64,000 nt of DNA from Pseudomonadales bacterium (GCA_002701845.1 NZXG01000005.1:23714-87713), one strand, 5' to 3'. Shown: positions 35,324 through 45,069, numbered from the stretch's first letter. Made by a program: numbers and translations. Notes: generated from the letters alone by a model not told the origin.

Positions 35324-38269
35324 TTAAGCATTGCCCAGACGTAACTCGTCGGGCCGGAGTATCTGGGCGATGACCGCATGGAGATCAAGAAACTCCACCG
35401 GCTTGGACAGGTGCATATCCATGCCGACAGTCAGCGCCTGTTGCCGGTGTTCCTCCAGCACATGGGCGGTCAGCGCGATAATGGGCAATCGTGGCAGGCG
35501 TCGCTGGCGTTCGTATTGACGAATCAGACTCGTAGCCTGGTAGCCATCCAGCACCGGCATTTCACAATCCATCAATACCAGGTCAAAGCAACGCTCATCC
35601 ACGGTCAACAGTTCCACCGCTTCCTGACCGTTGGCCACCAGCTGCACCCCCAGCCCCATCTTGGTGAGCATGCCGGTAATCACCAGCTGGTTGACCTGAT
35701 TATCCTCCACCACCAGCACCATGCCTTGCGCCAGCTCGAATGCGGGGGGCACCAGGGATTCCAGATTGGGCAAGGCCTCCGCCTCCTGCAGTTGTAACAG
35801 GGCTAGTTGCAACTGGCGGGGTACAAAAGGCAATTGCAGCATGGCACCCCGCTGCTCCGGTCCAGCGTTATCAGGTTGAGTCGCATCCGGTTGGGCCGCA
35901 TCCGGTTGGGCCGCATCCGGTTGGGCCGCGATACCCGGCTGCTGGAGCCAGATACAGCCACTGCCAATGGGCATATCCGCCAGCCGGCTGCAGTCCGCTG
36001 CCGACAGGCTGCTGGCATTCAGCACCAGGTAATCGATCCTCTCCTGTCGCTGGCCTCGGTCAATGGCTTCCTCCACCCGACTGGCACTCTGCACCTGCAT
36101 TTGCCAGCCGCTTAACTGTTCATGCAGGGCCTGGGTCAGGGGCACGGACAGGTTCAACAACAGCGCGGTTTTATCCCGCAACGGCGCCAGTGGCAGCGCC
36201 TGAGCCTGCACGAACTCACTGCTGGCCTGGCGGGCCTGCACCGTAAACCAGAAGCAACTGCCGCAATCCGGCGCACTGGAAACACCAATTTCGCCCCCCA
36301 TCAGTTCCACCAGTTTTTTGCTGATGTTCAATCCCAGACCGCTGCCGCCGAACTGACGACTTACCGTCAGATCCGCCTGACTGAAGGCTTGAAACAAAGT
36401 CTCCTGCACCTCCGGAGGAATACCCATGCCGGTATCTTCCACTTCGAAACGTAGGCCCCGGGTGACCCCCTTGGCGCCAGCGTCAACCGGGGCAACTTTC
36501 AGGATCACATACCCTTCCGCCGTAAACTTCACGGCATTGGCCAACAGATTCAACAGGATCTGCCGCAGTCTGACCGGATCCAGCCGTACCTGGCGGGGCG
36601 CATCCGCAGTAAAGCGGCAGATCAGCTCCAGCTGTTTGTTTTCGGCGCTGGCGGCAAACGCGGTGAGACACTGATGACAGACCTGTTCCAGATCCACATC
36701 CACCGGTTTCAGCTCCAAAGTGCCGGCGGCAATATGGGAGTAATCCATAAAGTCATCCACCACCGCCAGCAGGGTGTGCCCGGACTGGGCAATGGCATCA
36801 ACATAGAAACGCTGGTTGGCTTCAAGGGGAGTATCCGCCATCAGTTGCGACATCCCCAGCACACCATTCAACGGCGTGCGTATTTCATGACTCATGGTGG
36901 CCAGAAACCGGGATTTGGCCTCGTTCTCCGCCCGCGCCCGCAGCAGGCTTTCCTGATTTTTCAGGGCATTGACCCCGGTCTGATATTTCAATTCCAGCAG
37001 ACGGTGCTCTTCTTCCCGGGTCCGCACCTCGTTGGCCAGCGCGTTCTGGTGCGCCGCCAGGGTGGCACGCCGCTCGTCGTTTATGCGGTCAGCCAAGGCG
37101 AAGGAAAAAAGAATGGCCTCGGCCGCGGAAGCCAGTTCCACCGCATAATCCACCAGGAAAGGATCCGGCAGCAGGCCAAATTTCCCCAGTCCGGTGCAAA
37201 ACACCGAAACCAGCAGAATGCTCCAGGCCAGGAGAAAGAAACGGGCAACCCGCACCCGTTGCAACGTCAGATAGATGCCAATGCAAATAACGATCAGCGT
37301 GGTGGGCATCCCCAGCACTGAAACCATAATGGTGCTGGCACGGGCCGGCAGTACAAAGCTCAACAACAACTCGATGGCAAAACACAGCGTCAGCAGCCGA
37401 AGTACCTGATGCGCCCGGGGCGTGTGACGGCGGGTATCCAGCAGCGAGGCGGTGAACAACAGACCGAGAAGGCCGAATACCGAAAGGCTGGCGGCCACCG
37501 CCACCTCGTTGAACCAGGGCTGCTCCGGCCACAGAAACTGGTATCCAAGCCCCTGCACAGTAGCCACGTAGGCCGCACAACCCAGCGCGGCGCCGATGTA
37601 GTACAAGTAACTGACGTGGCGCACGCTGAAATAGATGAACAGATTATACAGCACCATGATCAGGATAATGCCGTAGTACAGTCCATGCCCCACCAGCGTC
37701 GACTGCTGCACCGCGAAATATTGATCTTCCTGCCACAGGTTCAGCGGCACACTCAAGCTGCTGGAAGTCTGGACCCGCAGGTAAACCTGGTAGCGTTGTT
37801 CCGGCTCTAACCTGAGCGGCACCAGAAAATCACCGGCCGCCAGAGGACGATGGGCAAACGGCTGGGTGTCTCCCAGAGACCAGTGGGACAGGGCCCCGGA
37901 TGCGGTCAGCAGATAGATGTCCACAGAATCCAGCAGCGGATACGCCAGCTCCAACAGCCAGGTTTGCGGCTGCCGACCCTCATATTGAAGGGAGGTCCGA
38001 ATCCAGAGTGCGTCCTCCCGGTAACCGAACACCGGGGCACGACTGTGGGAACGAATCCACCGGGCTTCAGGCACGGTGCGAATTTCCGCCAGGGTACGGT
38101 TGCCATCGCGATCAAAATAATATTGCGCCAGCGGACTCAGGGGCTGGCTGAGAACGCCCGCCTGGATTATCACATCGGGCATGGCCCGGGCACCGCCAGC
38201 CAGCAACAACAGCACAATCAGCACCAGCCGCAGACCGGGGCCAGGGATTGCGGGACGAAGTCCCTTCAT
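35324..38269 (-). CDS. 7TMR-DISM hybrid sensor histidine kinase
   Basis: A 981-residue hybrid kinase. A signal peptide ([13 protein letters not shown]) leads to a periplasmic 7TMR-DISMED2 domain containing [19 protein letters not shown] and [17 protein letters not shown], which usually binds carbohydrate-like ligands. Seven membrane helices follow. HisKA has [15 protein letters not shown] (about residue 460), then HATPase_c with [13 protein letters not shown] and [14 protein letters not shown]. The receiver domain at the C-terminus (about 846-975) has [11 protein letters not shown], the phospho-Asp in [13 protein letters not shown], and the Lys in HLSKPVE. Between them lies a degenerate receiver-like stretch carrying an AAQPD tandem repeat. 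The start at 38269 (MKGLRP) gives a normal signal peptide. BarA/LuxQ-like phosphorelay logic is likely, but no Hpt is nearby. Confidence 0.88.
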   Translation of the reverse strand: MKGLRPAIPGPGLRLVLIVLLLLAGGARAMPDVIIQAGVLSQPLSPLAQYYFDRDGNRTLAEIRTVPEARWIRSHSRAPVFGYREDALWIRTSLQYEGRQPQTWLLELAYPLLDSVDIYLLTASGALSHWSLGDTQPFAHRPLAAGDFLVPLRLEPEQRYQVYLRVQTSSSLSVPLNLWQEDQYFAVQQSTLVGHGLYYGIILIMVLYNLFIYFSVRHVSYLYYIGAALGCAAYVATVQGLGYQFLWPEQPWFNEVAVAASLSVFGLLGLLFTASLLDTRRHTPRAHQVLRLLTLCFAIELLLSFVLPARASTIMVSVLGMPTTLIVICIGIYLTLQRVRVARFFLLAWSILLVSVFCTGLGKFGLLPDPFLVDYAVELASAAEAILFSFALADRINDERRATLAAHQNALANEVRTREEEHRLLELKYQTGVNALKNQESLLRARAENEAKSRFLATMSHEIRTPLNGVLGMSQLMADTPLEANQRFYVDAIAQSGHTLLAVVDDFMDYSHIAAGTLELKPVDVDLEQVCHQCLTAFAASAENKQLELICRFTADAPRQVRLDPVRLRQILLNLLANAVKFTAEGYVILKVAPVDAGAKGVTRGLRFEVEDTGMGIPPEVQETLFQAFSQADLTVSRQFGGSGLGLNISKKLVELMGGEIGVSSAPDCGSCFWFTVQARQASSEFVQAQALPLAPLRDKTALLLNLSVPLTQALHEQLSGWQMQVQSASRVEEAIDRGQRQERIDYLVLNASSLSAADCSRLADMPIGSGCIWLQQPGIAAQPDAAQPDAAQPDATQPDNAGPEQRGAMLQLPFVPRQLQLALLQLQEAEALPNLESLVPPAFELAQGMVLVVEDNQVNQLVITGMLTKMGLGVQLVANGQEAVELLTVDERCFDLVLMDCEMPVLDGYQATSLIRQYERQRRLPRLPIIALTAHVLEEHRQQALTVGMDMHLSKPVEFLDLHAVIAQILRPDELRLGNA
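35874..35933 (-). repeat. 15-bp tandem repeat in the hybrid kinase gene
   Basis: Four units of GGTTGGGCCGCATCC (first and last imperfect) encode repeated [10 protein letters not shown]. The block lies in the linker ahead of the receiver domain. A 15-bp period keeps the frame whatever the copy number. Confidence 0.9.
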
Positions 38270-38408
38270 TTTGTGTGCAGCCGCCAGCAGATGCCCCAAA
38301 AGCGCCCCACCCAGGTATCAGAATCCATGGAAGTCTTAACCCAATATAGACCAGTTCGCCGCAAGCGGGTCCATATCTGCACTGTTTGGCGACTGAAAAG
38401 ACCGGCGC

Positions 38409-39731
38409 TCAGGCAGCTTCCGGCTCACCCCGGCGGTACAAACAACGACCGGCGGCGTAGGTCCGCTGCACCACCCGGTCGTCCGCCAGGGTGTTGAGCA
38501 CGAAGACCTGCTCCACGATATCCCGGCACCGGGCCATGCGCAGCGCCAACAGCGGGGTGGCGGCCGGATCCAGCACCAGAAAATCCGCCTCCCGCCCCGG
38601 TTGCAGGCTGCCGATCAGATGCCCCATGCCCAGGGCCCGCGCACCCCCCAGGGTGGCCAGATACAACCCCTGCATGGGGCTCAGACTGAGCCCTTGCAGC
38701 TGCTGAACTTTGTAAGCCTCATCCAACGTGCGGAACAGGGAAAAACTGGTGCCCGCCCCCACATCGGTCCCCACAGCCAGCTTGACCCCATAGCCCCGCA
38801 AACGCTGCAGGTTCAGCAGTCCTGACCCCAGAAACAGGTTGGAAGTGGGGCAGTGGACCACGCCGGAACCCGCCTGCCCCAGCCGCTGACAGGCGTCATC
38901 ACACAGGTGAATACCGTGGGCAAAAAGGCTGCGCTCGCCCACCAGACCGTAGCGGTCATAGACGTCCAGATAATGCCGCGCATCGGGAAACAACTGCTGT
39001 ACCCAGGCCACTTCCTCCCGGCTTTCCGCCAGATGGGTGTGCAGGTAAACATCGGGATACTCCCGCAACAGTTCACCGATTTTGCGCAACTGACGGGGGC
39101 TGCTGGTGGGGGCGAAGCGGGGAGTCACCGCATAGCCCAGCCGCCCCACCCGGTGCCAGCGCTCTATCAGTGCCACGGATTCCTGATAGCCGGTTTCGGC
39201 GCTATCACAAAGCGCCTCGGGGGCATTGCGGTCCATCAATACCTTGCCGGCAATCAGGCGCAGGTTGAGTTCATGGGCGGCCTGGAACAAAGCCGATACG
39301 GAAGTGGGGTGCACCGTGCCAAACACCAGGGCGGTGGTGGTGCCATTGCGCAGCAGCTCCCGCAGGAAGAAACGCGCCATAGCGCTGGCATACCCGGCGT
39401 CACCGAATTTGGCCTCCACCGGAAAAGTGTAAGTATTCAACCAGTCCAGCAGCTTGCCGCCATAGGCGGCGATCATTTCCGTTTGCGGATAATGGATATG
39501 GGCGTCCACCAGTCCCGGAATAATCAGGCGGTCCGGCAGCGCCTCAACCGCCACCCCTGCGGGTAACTCTGCCATTGCCGCCGCACTGGCATGCTCCAGC
39601 CGCTGGATTCTGCCGCCCTGCACCCACAACAGCCCGTCGGGGTAATACTCCCACGCCCGGTCCCCGGCCTGGGTCGGGTCGTCGAGACAATGAAGAACCG
39701 GTGCCCGCAGGGCGAAACCATGATCCATCAT
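38409..39731 (-). CDS. guaD: Guanine deaminase
   Basis: A 440-residue amidohydrolase turning guanine into xanthine. Zinc ligands and catalytic residues are in VDAHIHYPQTE, the HTHLAES block, LFAHGIHLCDD, and VGTDVGAGTSFSLFRTLDEA. YAVTPRFAPTSSP is the guanine-deaminase-specific segment. Length matches the family. The start may be 39731 or the next ATG at 39728; neither has a strong RBS. It begins 15 bases after the neighbouring hypothetical gene. No uric-acid or xanthine pathway genes are nearby. Confidence 0.94.
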   Translation of the reverse strand: MMDHGFALRAPVLHCLDDPTQAGDRAWEYYPDGLLWVQGGRIQRLEHASAAAMAELPAGVAVEALPDRLIIPGLVDAHIHYPQTEMIAAYGGKLLDWLNTYTFPVEAKFGDAGYASAMARFFLRELLRNGTTTALVFGTVHPTSVSALFQAAHELNLRLIAGKVLMDRNAPEALCDSAETGYQESVALIERWHRVGRLGYAVTPRFAPTSSPRQLRKIGELLREYPDVYLHTHLAESREEVAWVQQLFPDARHYLDVYDRYGLVGERSLFAHGIHLCDDACQRLGQAGSGVVHCPTSNLFLGSGLLNLQRLRGYGVKLAVGTDVGAGTSFSLFRTLDEAYKVQQLQGLSLSPMQGLYLATLGGARALGMGHLIGSLQPGREADFLVLDPAATPLLALRMARCRDIVEQVFVLNTLADDRVVQRTYAAGRCLYRRGEPEAA

Positions 39732-39746
39732 GGCGCAACGGCTGGC

Positions 39747-40310
39747 TTAAGCCTCCTGCATCTGTGCCGAAGCCAGAATTCCGGCGGCCGGCGTCCCGGC
39801 GGCCGGCGATCCGGCGGCCGGCGATCCCGTGGGTTCGGCTTTGGGGGGAGGATTGAGTTCTTCCTCCCGCGGGAATTTAAGTTTGGCCCAGCTCTGAGCG
39901 TAGATGATCCACATCAGCTGCAACCGGGAAATCTTCATGTCATCGGCGTTGCCGCTGACCTTATCCGCCCGCAGCTGTTTGATTTTCTGCTCCAGTTCAA
40001 CCCGGCGCTCATTGAGCCGCTGGCGGATTTCCTCCCCGCCGAGCCCTGCCAGATTCATAAAGGGAATGTTGAAATCGTCCGGAAACTCCGACATGGGGGA
40101 CTTGTTCCACTCCAGGATGGCCTGCCACGGGTATTGCGTATAACGACCCTGCTGGCCGCAGATTTCATCCAGACACCGCACCACGTAACGGAGTTTCCCC
40201 TTCTCGGATTCGGCACTGCGTTCCTTCACCAGCCTGGCCTCGCACCCGCAGGTACAGAAGTTGATTTCCGGTTTCAGTTCATAGATCGGTTTGTCGTTGG
40301 TATCGTTCAT
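39747..40310 (-). CDS. Hypothetical Cys-rich protein with Pro/Ala repeat tail
   Basis: A 187-residue protein of unknown function. The N-terminus has a CTCGCEARL element followed by YVVRCLDEICGQQ, a spacing that fits a zinc-binding ribbon. YPWQAILEWN is next, then a charged helix (EEIRQRLNERRVELEQKIKQ) that looks like coiled coil. The C-terminus is low complexity: GSPAAGSPAAGTPAAG from a 15-bp repeat. I chose the ATG at 40310 over 40331 since the conserved-looking part begins there. It precedes guaD by 15 bases and may be cotranscribed with it. Confidence 0.7.
   Translation of the reverse strand: MNDTNDKPIYELKPEINFCTCGCEARLVKERSAESEKGKLRYVVRCLDEICGQQGRYTQYPWQAILEWNKSPMSEFPDDFNIPFMNLAGLGGEEIRQRLNERRVELEQKIKQLRADKVSGNADDMKISRLQLMWIIYAQSWAKLKFPREEELNPPPKAEPTGSPAAGSPAAGTPAAGILASAQMQEA
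39781..39825 (-). repeat. 15-bp tandem repeat encoding PAAGS/PAAGT
   Basis: Three units of CCGGCGGCCGGCGAT (one base differs in the first) lie in the 3' end of the hypothetical gene upstream of guaD. Being a multiple of three, changes in copy number would keep the frame. Confidence 0.9.
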
Positions 40311-40448
40311 GCTGATCGCGAGTCTTAACAATTACAACAATGAATGGCGCCGCCCCGAGCCGGACGACCCCATCGCCAAAATATTGCGAGAACTTCCAAT
40401 CCTGGAAAAAAAATAATCGATCTGATCTTGCTGGCACTGTACTGTGAT

Positions 40449-40478
40449 TTGGCGCTTATTTGAAGAGAAAGGTACAAT
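40449..40478 (+). promoter_or_regulatory. Possible sigma-70 promoter of the EVE-domain gene
   Basis: TTGGCG (40449-40454) and TACAAT (40473-40478) are 18 bases apart, about 43 bases ahead of the ATG at 40521. The surrounding gap is AT-rich. Confidence 0.45.
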
Positions 40479-40520
40479 CTACCGCACATTTTACCTAAAT
40501 TAATTTTGAGTTTGACCATT

Positions 40521-40982
40521 ATGGCCTATTGGTTGTTTAAATCGGAACCGGACACCTTCGGGATCGACGATCTGAAAGCCCGCGGCAAGCAGGGGGAGCC
40601 CTGGGATGGGGTGCGCAATTACCAGGCTCGCAACATGCTGCGGGATGAGGTAAAGAAAGGGGATCAGATCTTTTTTTACCACTCTAACACCAAGGTTCCC
40701 GGTATCGTGGGCATTGCTGAGGTGATCAAGGAAGCCTTTCCGGACCCCACCCAATTTGATCCGGAATCCAAATACTACGACCCCAAGGCCAGCGCCGATA
40801 ACCCCCGCTGGTTCTGTCCCCAGGTGCGTTTCAAACAGAAGTTCCGGGAAACCATCAGCCTGGAGCAGCTTAAAACCCTGCCGGCGCTGGCGGACATGCC
40901 CCTGGTGCGCAAAGGCAACCGGCTATCGGTGATGCCGGTGACGCCACAACAGTGGAAGTTCATTATGGGGTATGCCAACTGA
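40521..40982 (+). CDS. EVE-domain protein
   Basis: A 153-residue cytosolic protein of the EVE (PUA-like) fold, related to human THYN1. It has AYWLFKSEPDTFGIDDL at the start, EPWDGVRNYQARNML, GDQIFFYHSNTKVPGIVGIAEV and PRWFCPQVRF, all diagnostic. EVE domains bind modified bases in DNA or RNA, and some belong to restriction systems; the stand-alone form is widely conserved with unclear role. The ATG at 40521 is used since the family begins MxYWLFKSEP. It is monocistronic, convergent with the deformylase gene. Confidence 0.93.
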   Translation: MAYWLFKSEPDTFGIDDLKARGKQGEPWDGVRNYQARNMLRDEVKKGDQIFFYHSNTKVPGIVGIAEVIKEAFPDPTQFDPESKYYDPKASADNPRWFCPQVRFKQKFRETISLEQLKTLPALADMPLVRKGNRLSVMPVTPQQWKFIMGYAN

Positions 40983-41008
40983 ACCCGCTGCAGGGGAACA
41001 CTGATCAG

Positions 41009-41545
41009 TCAGTCGCCGGCAATCTGCTCCCGGTAGACCTTTTCCGTTACCAGATCGCGCACCGACTGGACCCGGTCGACGAACGTGAGCCCCTGCAAGT
41101 GATCGTATTCATGCAAAAAGATGCGTGCGGGAAAGCCCTCCAGCGTCAGTTCCTGAGGAGCTCCCGCGGTATCCAGATATCTCAGTGCCACTGAATCCGG
41201 CCGGGTGACCCGGCCCCGCATGCCGGGCACGCTGAGGCAGCCCTCCCAAAGCGCAACCTGGTGCCCGCCATAGGCCAGCGGCTCAGGATTGATCAGCAAT
41301 GTCGGAGACATCAGCGGAGCGTCCGGATAACGGGGGTTGGGCCGCGAGGCAATAATCAGTATCTGCAGGGAGACCCCGATCTGGGGGGCCGCAATACCCA
41401 CCCCGCCCCGCTGGTCCATCCACCACTGCAGCACCCGGGCGTATTCCAACACTTGCCCCAAGTCCGCTGCCGCCACCGGCCGGGCCGGTTGCCGCAGGCG
41501 CGGATCCCCCAGTTCCACGATCCCGAAATCCGCGGGGTCCAGCAT
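41009..41545 (-). CDS. def: Peptide deformylase
   Basis: A 178-residue metalloprotease that removes the formyl group from nascent proteins. All three motifs are intact: GVGIAAPQIG, EGCLSVPGM and HEYDHLQGLTF. It is not beside fmt, where the main deformylase usually lies, so it is probably a second, accessory copy. Its ATG overlaps the stop of the upstream oxidoreductase gene by one base (TGATG), so translation is coupled and the two are in one operon with pyrC. Longer frames are out-of-family sequence. Confidence 0.93.
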   Translation of the reverse strand: MLDPADFGIVELGDPRLRQPARPVAAADLGQVLEYARVLQWWMDQRGGVGIAAPQIGVSLQILIIASRPNPRYPDAPLMSPTLLINPEPLAYGGHQVALWEGCLSVPGMRGRVTRPDSVALRYLDTAGAPQELTLEGFPARIFLHEYDHLQGLTFVDRVQSVRDLVTEKVYREQIAGD

Positions 41546-42774
41546 CAGTTCAACACCTGGGTGGCAGGCAGTTTGCGCCACAGTTTGATGGGGTTCAACG
41601 CCGGCAGATAAACCCGCCGGGCACTGCGCTGCAAACGATCCAGGGAGGCCCAAAGCTCCCGGGTCGAGGCCGGGGGTGACAACTGTAACAAGCCCAGGGT
41701 GTAGATGGCCTCTTTGGTGGGCCCCAGGGCCGCCGAGGACAGGGCAAAATCCCGAAACACCACGAAGGTTTCCAGCTCGCCGAAGGTCACCACCTGAGGT
41801 TTGGCGGCCGGCTCGTAAGCCTGCAGTGGTTTGTGCTGCAGCCAGTTAACCACATTGCTGGCGGCACAGCGCCCCATGTCCATGGCGTGGTAGGCCTGTT
41901 TGGCCAGCCCCATCTCCCGCAGATCGGCGGCATCCCCGATAATGAATACATTGGGGCGGACCGTGCTTTGCAGGGCGCCGCTCACCGGTGCCCACTGGCC
42001 CGGCTCTGAGGTGAGCTGGCTGCGCAGTAAAAAGCCGTTGGGCGCGACACCGGCGGACCAGATGGTGATGTCGCTGGGCACTACTGCCCCGCTGGCAAGC
42101 ACGATCCGGTCCCGCGCCACCTCAGCCACCGGCCGCCCCAGGTGGTAACTCACCGGCAGGCTCCGGGTCAGGCTGCGAATGCGCGCATCCAGGGAGGCAG
42201 GCTTGCCCGGCAACAGCCGGGTGCCAGCTTCCACCAGGCTGAATTCGAACTGGCGCCGCCGGCCATAGGCCCGCAACACCTCCCCCAGGGCTTCCACCCC
42301 TTCGATACCACCCCCCACAATAGTGACCCGGGCGTCCCGGGGGCTGAGGGCTGCCCGCTGCAGGCGACGGGCGATGGCCTGGCACTGGGCCACGCTCTTC
42401 ATGGGCAGGGCGTGCCGGTCGGCCCCCGGGACACCGAAGCTGTTATGAACCCCTCCGGTGGCAACAATACAGGCGTCAAAGGGCACCCGCATGCCGTTGT
42501 CCAATAGCACCGCGGTGTTGGTCAGTTCCATGGCCCGGTTGGCCAGAAACCGGTGCCCCAGCCGCCGCAGCAGGGAATGTCGGGTCAGCCGCAGCTCATC
42601 ACCCTGCTTCCGGCCGGACAGTATTTCGTGAATATTGGGCAACCACTCCATGTGCAGACTGGGATCAATCAGGGTCACGGAATAGCGGGAGCCCCGCAGC
42701 TGGCGGGCGGCGCTGAGGCCGGCAAAACCGCCGCCGATGATGACGATGTTGAGCTTTGACTTCATCGGTAACAT
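41545..42774 (-). CDS. NDH-2-type FAD/NAD(P)-dependent oxidoreductase
   Basis: A 409-residue flavoprotein. The FAD motif is IVIIGGGFAGLSAARQL (residues ~8-24) and the NAD(P) motif VTIVGGGIEGVEALGEVL (about 155-172). The FAD-closing motif is NVFIIGDAADL. Cys-based active sites of disulfide reductases are missing, so it belongs to the type II NADH dehydrogenase / sulfide-quinone reductase-like superfamily. The C-terminus has a basic, hydrophobic segment but no clear membrane helix. The ATG at 42774 is chosen for GGAG with a 7-base spacer. It lies 16 bases after pyrC. Its electron acceptor is unknown. Confidence 0.85.
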   Translation of the reverse strand: MLPMKSKLNIVIIGGGFAGLSAARQLRGSRYSVTLIDPSLHMEWLPNIHEILSGRKQGDELRLTRHSLLRRLGHRFLANRAMELTNTAVLLDNGMRVPFDACIVATGGVHNSFGVPGADRHALPMKSVAQCQAIARRLQRAALSPRDARVTIVGGGIEGVEALGEVLRAYGRRRQFEFSLVEAGTRLLPGKPASLDARIRSLTRSLPVSYHLGRPVAEVARDRIVLASGAVVPSDITIWSAGVAPNGFLLRSQLTSEPGQWAPVSGALQSTVRPNVFIIGDAADLREMGLAKQAYHAMDMGRCAASNVVNWLQHKPLQAYEPAAKPQVVTFGELETFVVFRDFALSSAALGPTKEAIYTLGLLQLSPPASTRELWASLDRLQRSARRVYLPALNPIKLWRKLPATQVLN

Positions 42775-42790
42775 GGGCGCGCTCCGGGGC

Positions 42791-44125
42791 CTAGCGTTCA
42801 AACGTCAGCCGCTTACCCCGAATCTCGGGATTGACGCGGCCATCGGCGAACGCCACTGCGCCGTTAACAATGGTGGTGTGAATGGACGACTTGAACAGGT
42901 AACCGGCAAACGGCGACCAGCCGCACTTGGAATACAGGGTCTGCTGATCCACCACGGTGGGAGTGCTGAGATCCACCAGAGTCAGATCCGCCCAATAGCC
43001 CTCGCGGATATAGCCCCGTTCCGCCACCTGGAACAGATCCGCCACATTATGGCTGGTTTTGCGCACGATCTGCTCCAGGGACAACCGGCCAGCGTGATAA
43101 TGTTCCAGCAGCGACACCAGGGCATGCTGCACCAGGGGCAGACCGGCGGGGGCCTTGAAGTAGCTGTTCTGCTTCTCCTCCCAGGTGTGGGGGGCGTGGT
43201 CCGTGGCCACCACATCGATCAGGTCATCTCTCACTGCATTCAGCAGCGCCTCCCGGTCCGACGCCTTTTTGATGGCCGGATTGCATTTGATCAGGGCGCC
43301 CTTGCGCTCGTAATCCTCCTCACTGAAAAACAGGTGATGCACACAGGCCTCGGCAGTGATCTGTTTCTGCGCCAGGGGACCCGCCTGCAACAGGGACAAC
43401 TCTTTTTCGGTGGTAAGATGAAGAATATGCAGGCGGGTGCCAAACCGGTTGGCCAGGGAAACCGCCAGACTGGAAGACTGGTAGCAGGCCTCCGCCGAAC
43501 GAATCAGTGGGTGACAGGCCATGGGGACATCCTCCCCATACTGCTGCCGGTAACGGGCTTCGTTGGCCTGGATCATGGGGGTATCCTCGCAATGGGTCAC
43601 CACGATGGTGGGGGCATTGGCAAAGATCCCCTCCAGAATCTCCGGGTTGTCCACCAGCATGTTACCGGTGGAAGCCCCCATAAACACCTTGATACCGCAG
43701 GCCGAAGTGGGGTCCAGGGTTTTGATATCCTCCAGATTGTCGTTGCTGGCGCCCAGATAAAAGGCGAAGTTGGCCATGGATTTGGCGGCGGCCCGCTGAT
43801 ACTTGTCTTCCAGGGCCGCGCGGTTGATGGTGAGGGGGTTAACGTTGGGCATTTCAAAATAGCTGGTGATGCCCCCCGCTACGGCGGCGGCGGACTCGGT
43901 GGCAATCTCCCCTTTGTGGGTGAGGCCGGGCTCACGGAAGTGCACCTGGTCGTCAATCATCCCCGGCAGCAGATAGCGGCCCTCCGCGTCCAGTACCCGG
44001 TCCGCGGAGTGACTGCCCAGATCGGCCCCCACCTGATCGATGCGGCCGTCTTTGATCAGCACATCCTGTTCCTGGATGCGATCCTCGTTGACTACCCGGG
44101 CGTTGGCGATTAACAGACTGGTCAT
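42791..44125 (-). CDS. pyrC: Dihydroorotase
   Basis: A 444-residue cyclic amidohydrolase of pyrimidine synthesis, class I type. The metal-binding DDQVHFREPGLTHKGE, the carboxylated Lys in GIKVFMGASTG, the His in VVTHCED and LHILHLTTE, and the Asp in VATDHAPHTWEEK are all present. The residues mark it as a catalytic enzyme and not one of the inactive PyrC-prime subunits that partner aspartate transcarbamoylase. It is the first gene of an operon with the NDH-like and deformylase genes. It is divergent from the QueD-like gene. Confidence 0.95.
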   Translation of the reverse strand: MTSLLIANARVVNEDRIQEQDVLIKDGRIDQVGADLGSHSADRVLDAEGRYLLPGMIDDQVHFREPGLTHKGEIATESAAAVAGGITSYFEMPNVNPLTINRAALEDKYQRAAAKSMANFAFYLGASNDNLEDIKTLDPTSACGIKVFMGASTGNMLVDNPEILEGIFANAPTIVVTHCEDTPMIQANEARYRQQYGEDVPMACHPLIRSAEACYQSSSLAVSLANRFGTRLHILHLTTEKELSLLQAGPLAQKQITAEACVHHLFFSEEDYERKGALIKCNPAIKKASDREALLNAVRDDLIDVVATDHAPHTWEEKQNSYFKAPAGLPLVQHALVSLLEHYHAGRLSLEQIVRKTSHNVADLFQVAERGYIREGYWADLTLVDLSTPTVVDQQTLYSKCGWSPFAGYLFKSSIHTTIVNGAVAFADGRVNPEIRGKRLTFER

Positions 44126-44148
44126 AAGGCGATCCTACACTGGTGACT

Positions 44149-44177
44149 TTGTTTCAGGCTCTGTGCCAGCGTATTAT
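44149..44177 (+). promoter_or_regulatory. Possible sigma-70 promoter of the QueD-like gene
   Basis: TTGTTT (44149-44154) and TATTAT (44172-44177) are 17 bases apart, ending 40 bases ahead of the ATG at 44218. Confidence 0.5.
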
Positions 44178-44217
44178 ATCGGATTAGCCAACCCACGGGA
44201 CACCGGGACTTTTTCGC

Positions 44218-45069
44218 ATGTCTGCATTGTTCGTCAATCATTTAACGGTTCTGGACTTTTCCTACGCGGATGCCCGCCGCGGCATTCTGGGGGAGAGCTG
44301 GATCGTGGATATAGAGCTGTATGGCGAGTTGGACCATCAGGGCATGGTGTTCGACTTCGGCGCGGTGAAAAAACAGGTGCGGGATGCCGTGGAAAGCCTG
44401 TTCGACCATCAGCTGGTGGTGCCCTCCGCCCTGCCGGCATTACAGGCCCGCGAGCTGGGCCAGAGCCTGGCGCTGAGCTGGCAGGACCAGGATGGCCGCG
44501 ACTACCGGCACTTGTCGCCGCCCTCAGCGGTGCTGCAGGTGACGGCAACGGAGATTACGCCCGCCACCATGATCCCCCTGCTGGAAGAAACCGCCATGGC
44601 GGCGGTTCCGGATAACGTCAGCCGGGTGGCCATCACTCTGCGGGAAGAAGAAATCTCCGGCGCCTGCTATCAATACAGTCACGGCCTGAAGAAGCACCAG
44701 GGCAACTGCCAGCGCATTGCCCATGGCCATCGCTCGCGGCTGAAGATTTACCGCAATGGCAAACGGGACCCGTTGCTGGAACAGGCCTGGGCGCTGAAAT
44801 GGCGCGACATCTACATCGGTACCCGGGCCGACCTGGCCGGGCAACCGAGCCGGGAGGGGGTGGAGTACTGCCAGTTCGCTTACGATGCCCCCCAGGGCCG
44901 CTTCGAACTGGAGCTGCCGGCAGCCCAGGTGTATCTGATCGACACCGATTCCACAGTGGAATATCTGGCGGAGCATATCGCCGAAACCCTGCACCGGGAG
45001 GACCCTGAACATCAGTTTCAGGTGCTGGCCTATGAAGGGGTGATGAAAGGCGCCATCGCGTTCAAATAA
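44218..45069 (+). CDS. Two-domain 6-pyruvoyl/6-carboxytetrahydropterin synthase-like protein
   Basis: A 283-residue protein with two tandem T-fold (QueD/PTPS) units. The N-terminal unit has HQGMVFDFGAVKKQV and DHQLVVPSA, matching the conserved DF..(V/L)K and DHxxL parts, but where the family has a zinc-binding HGH it reads RRGILGES, so the metal site is lost. The C-terminal unit keeps CYQYSHGLKKHQGNC and IAHGHRSRLKIYR, with three His and the Cys. A tandem 280-residue form is known in some gammaproteobacteria. It probably makes 6-carboxytetrahydropterin for queuosine or a related deazapurine. No queC, queE or queF is in the window. Confidence 0.75.
   Translation: MSALFVNHLTVLDFSYADARRGILGESWIVDIELYGELDHQGMVFDFGAVKKQVRDAVESLFDHQLVVPSALPALQARELGQSLALSWQDQDGRDYRHLSPPSAVLQVTATEITPATMIPLLEETAMAAVPDNVSRVAITLREEEISGACYQYSHGLKKHQGNCQRIAHGHRSRLKIYRNGKRDPLLEQAWALKWRDIYIGTRADLAGQPSREGVEYCQFAYDAPQGRFELELPAAQVYLIDTDSTVEYLAEHIAETLHREDPEHQFQVLAYEGVMKGAIAFK

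Noticed and set aside
36020..36260. Second full receiver domain in the hybrid kinase
   Set aside because: The region before the AAQPD repeat has the approximate size and helix pattern of a receiver but lacks the phospho-Asp and acidic pair, so it is called degenerate rather than functional.
42737..44113. Open frame of about 458 codons opposite pyrC
   Set aside because: Shadow of pyrC, whose metal ligands and length are complete in the minus frame.
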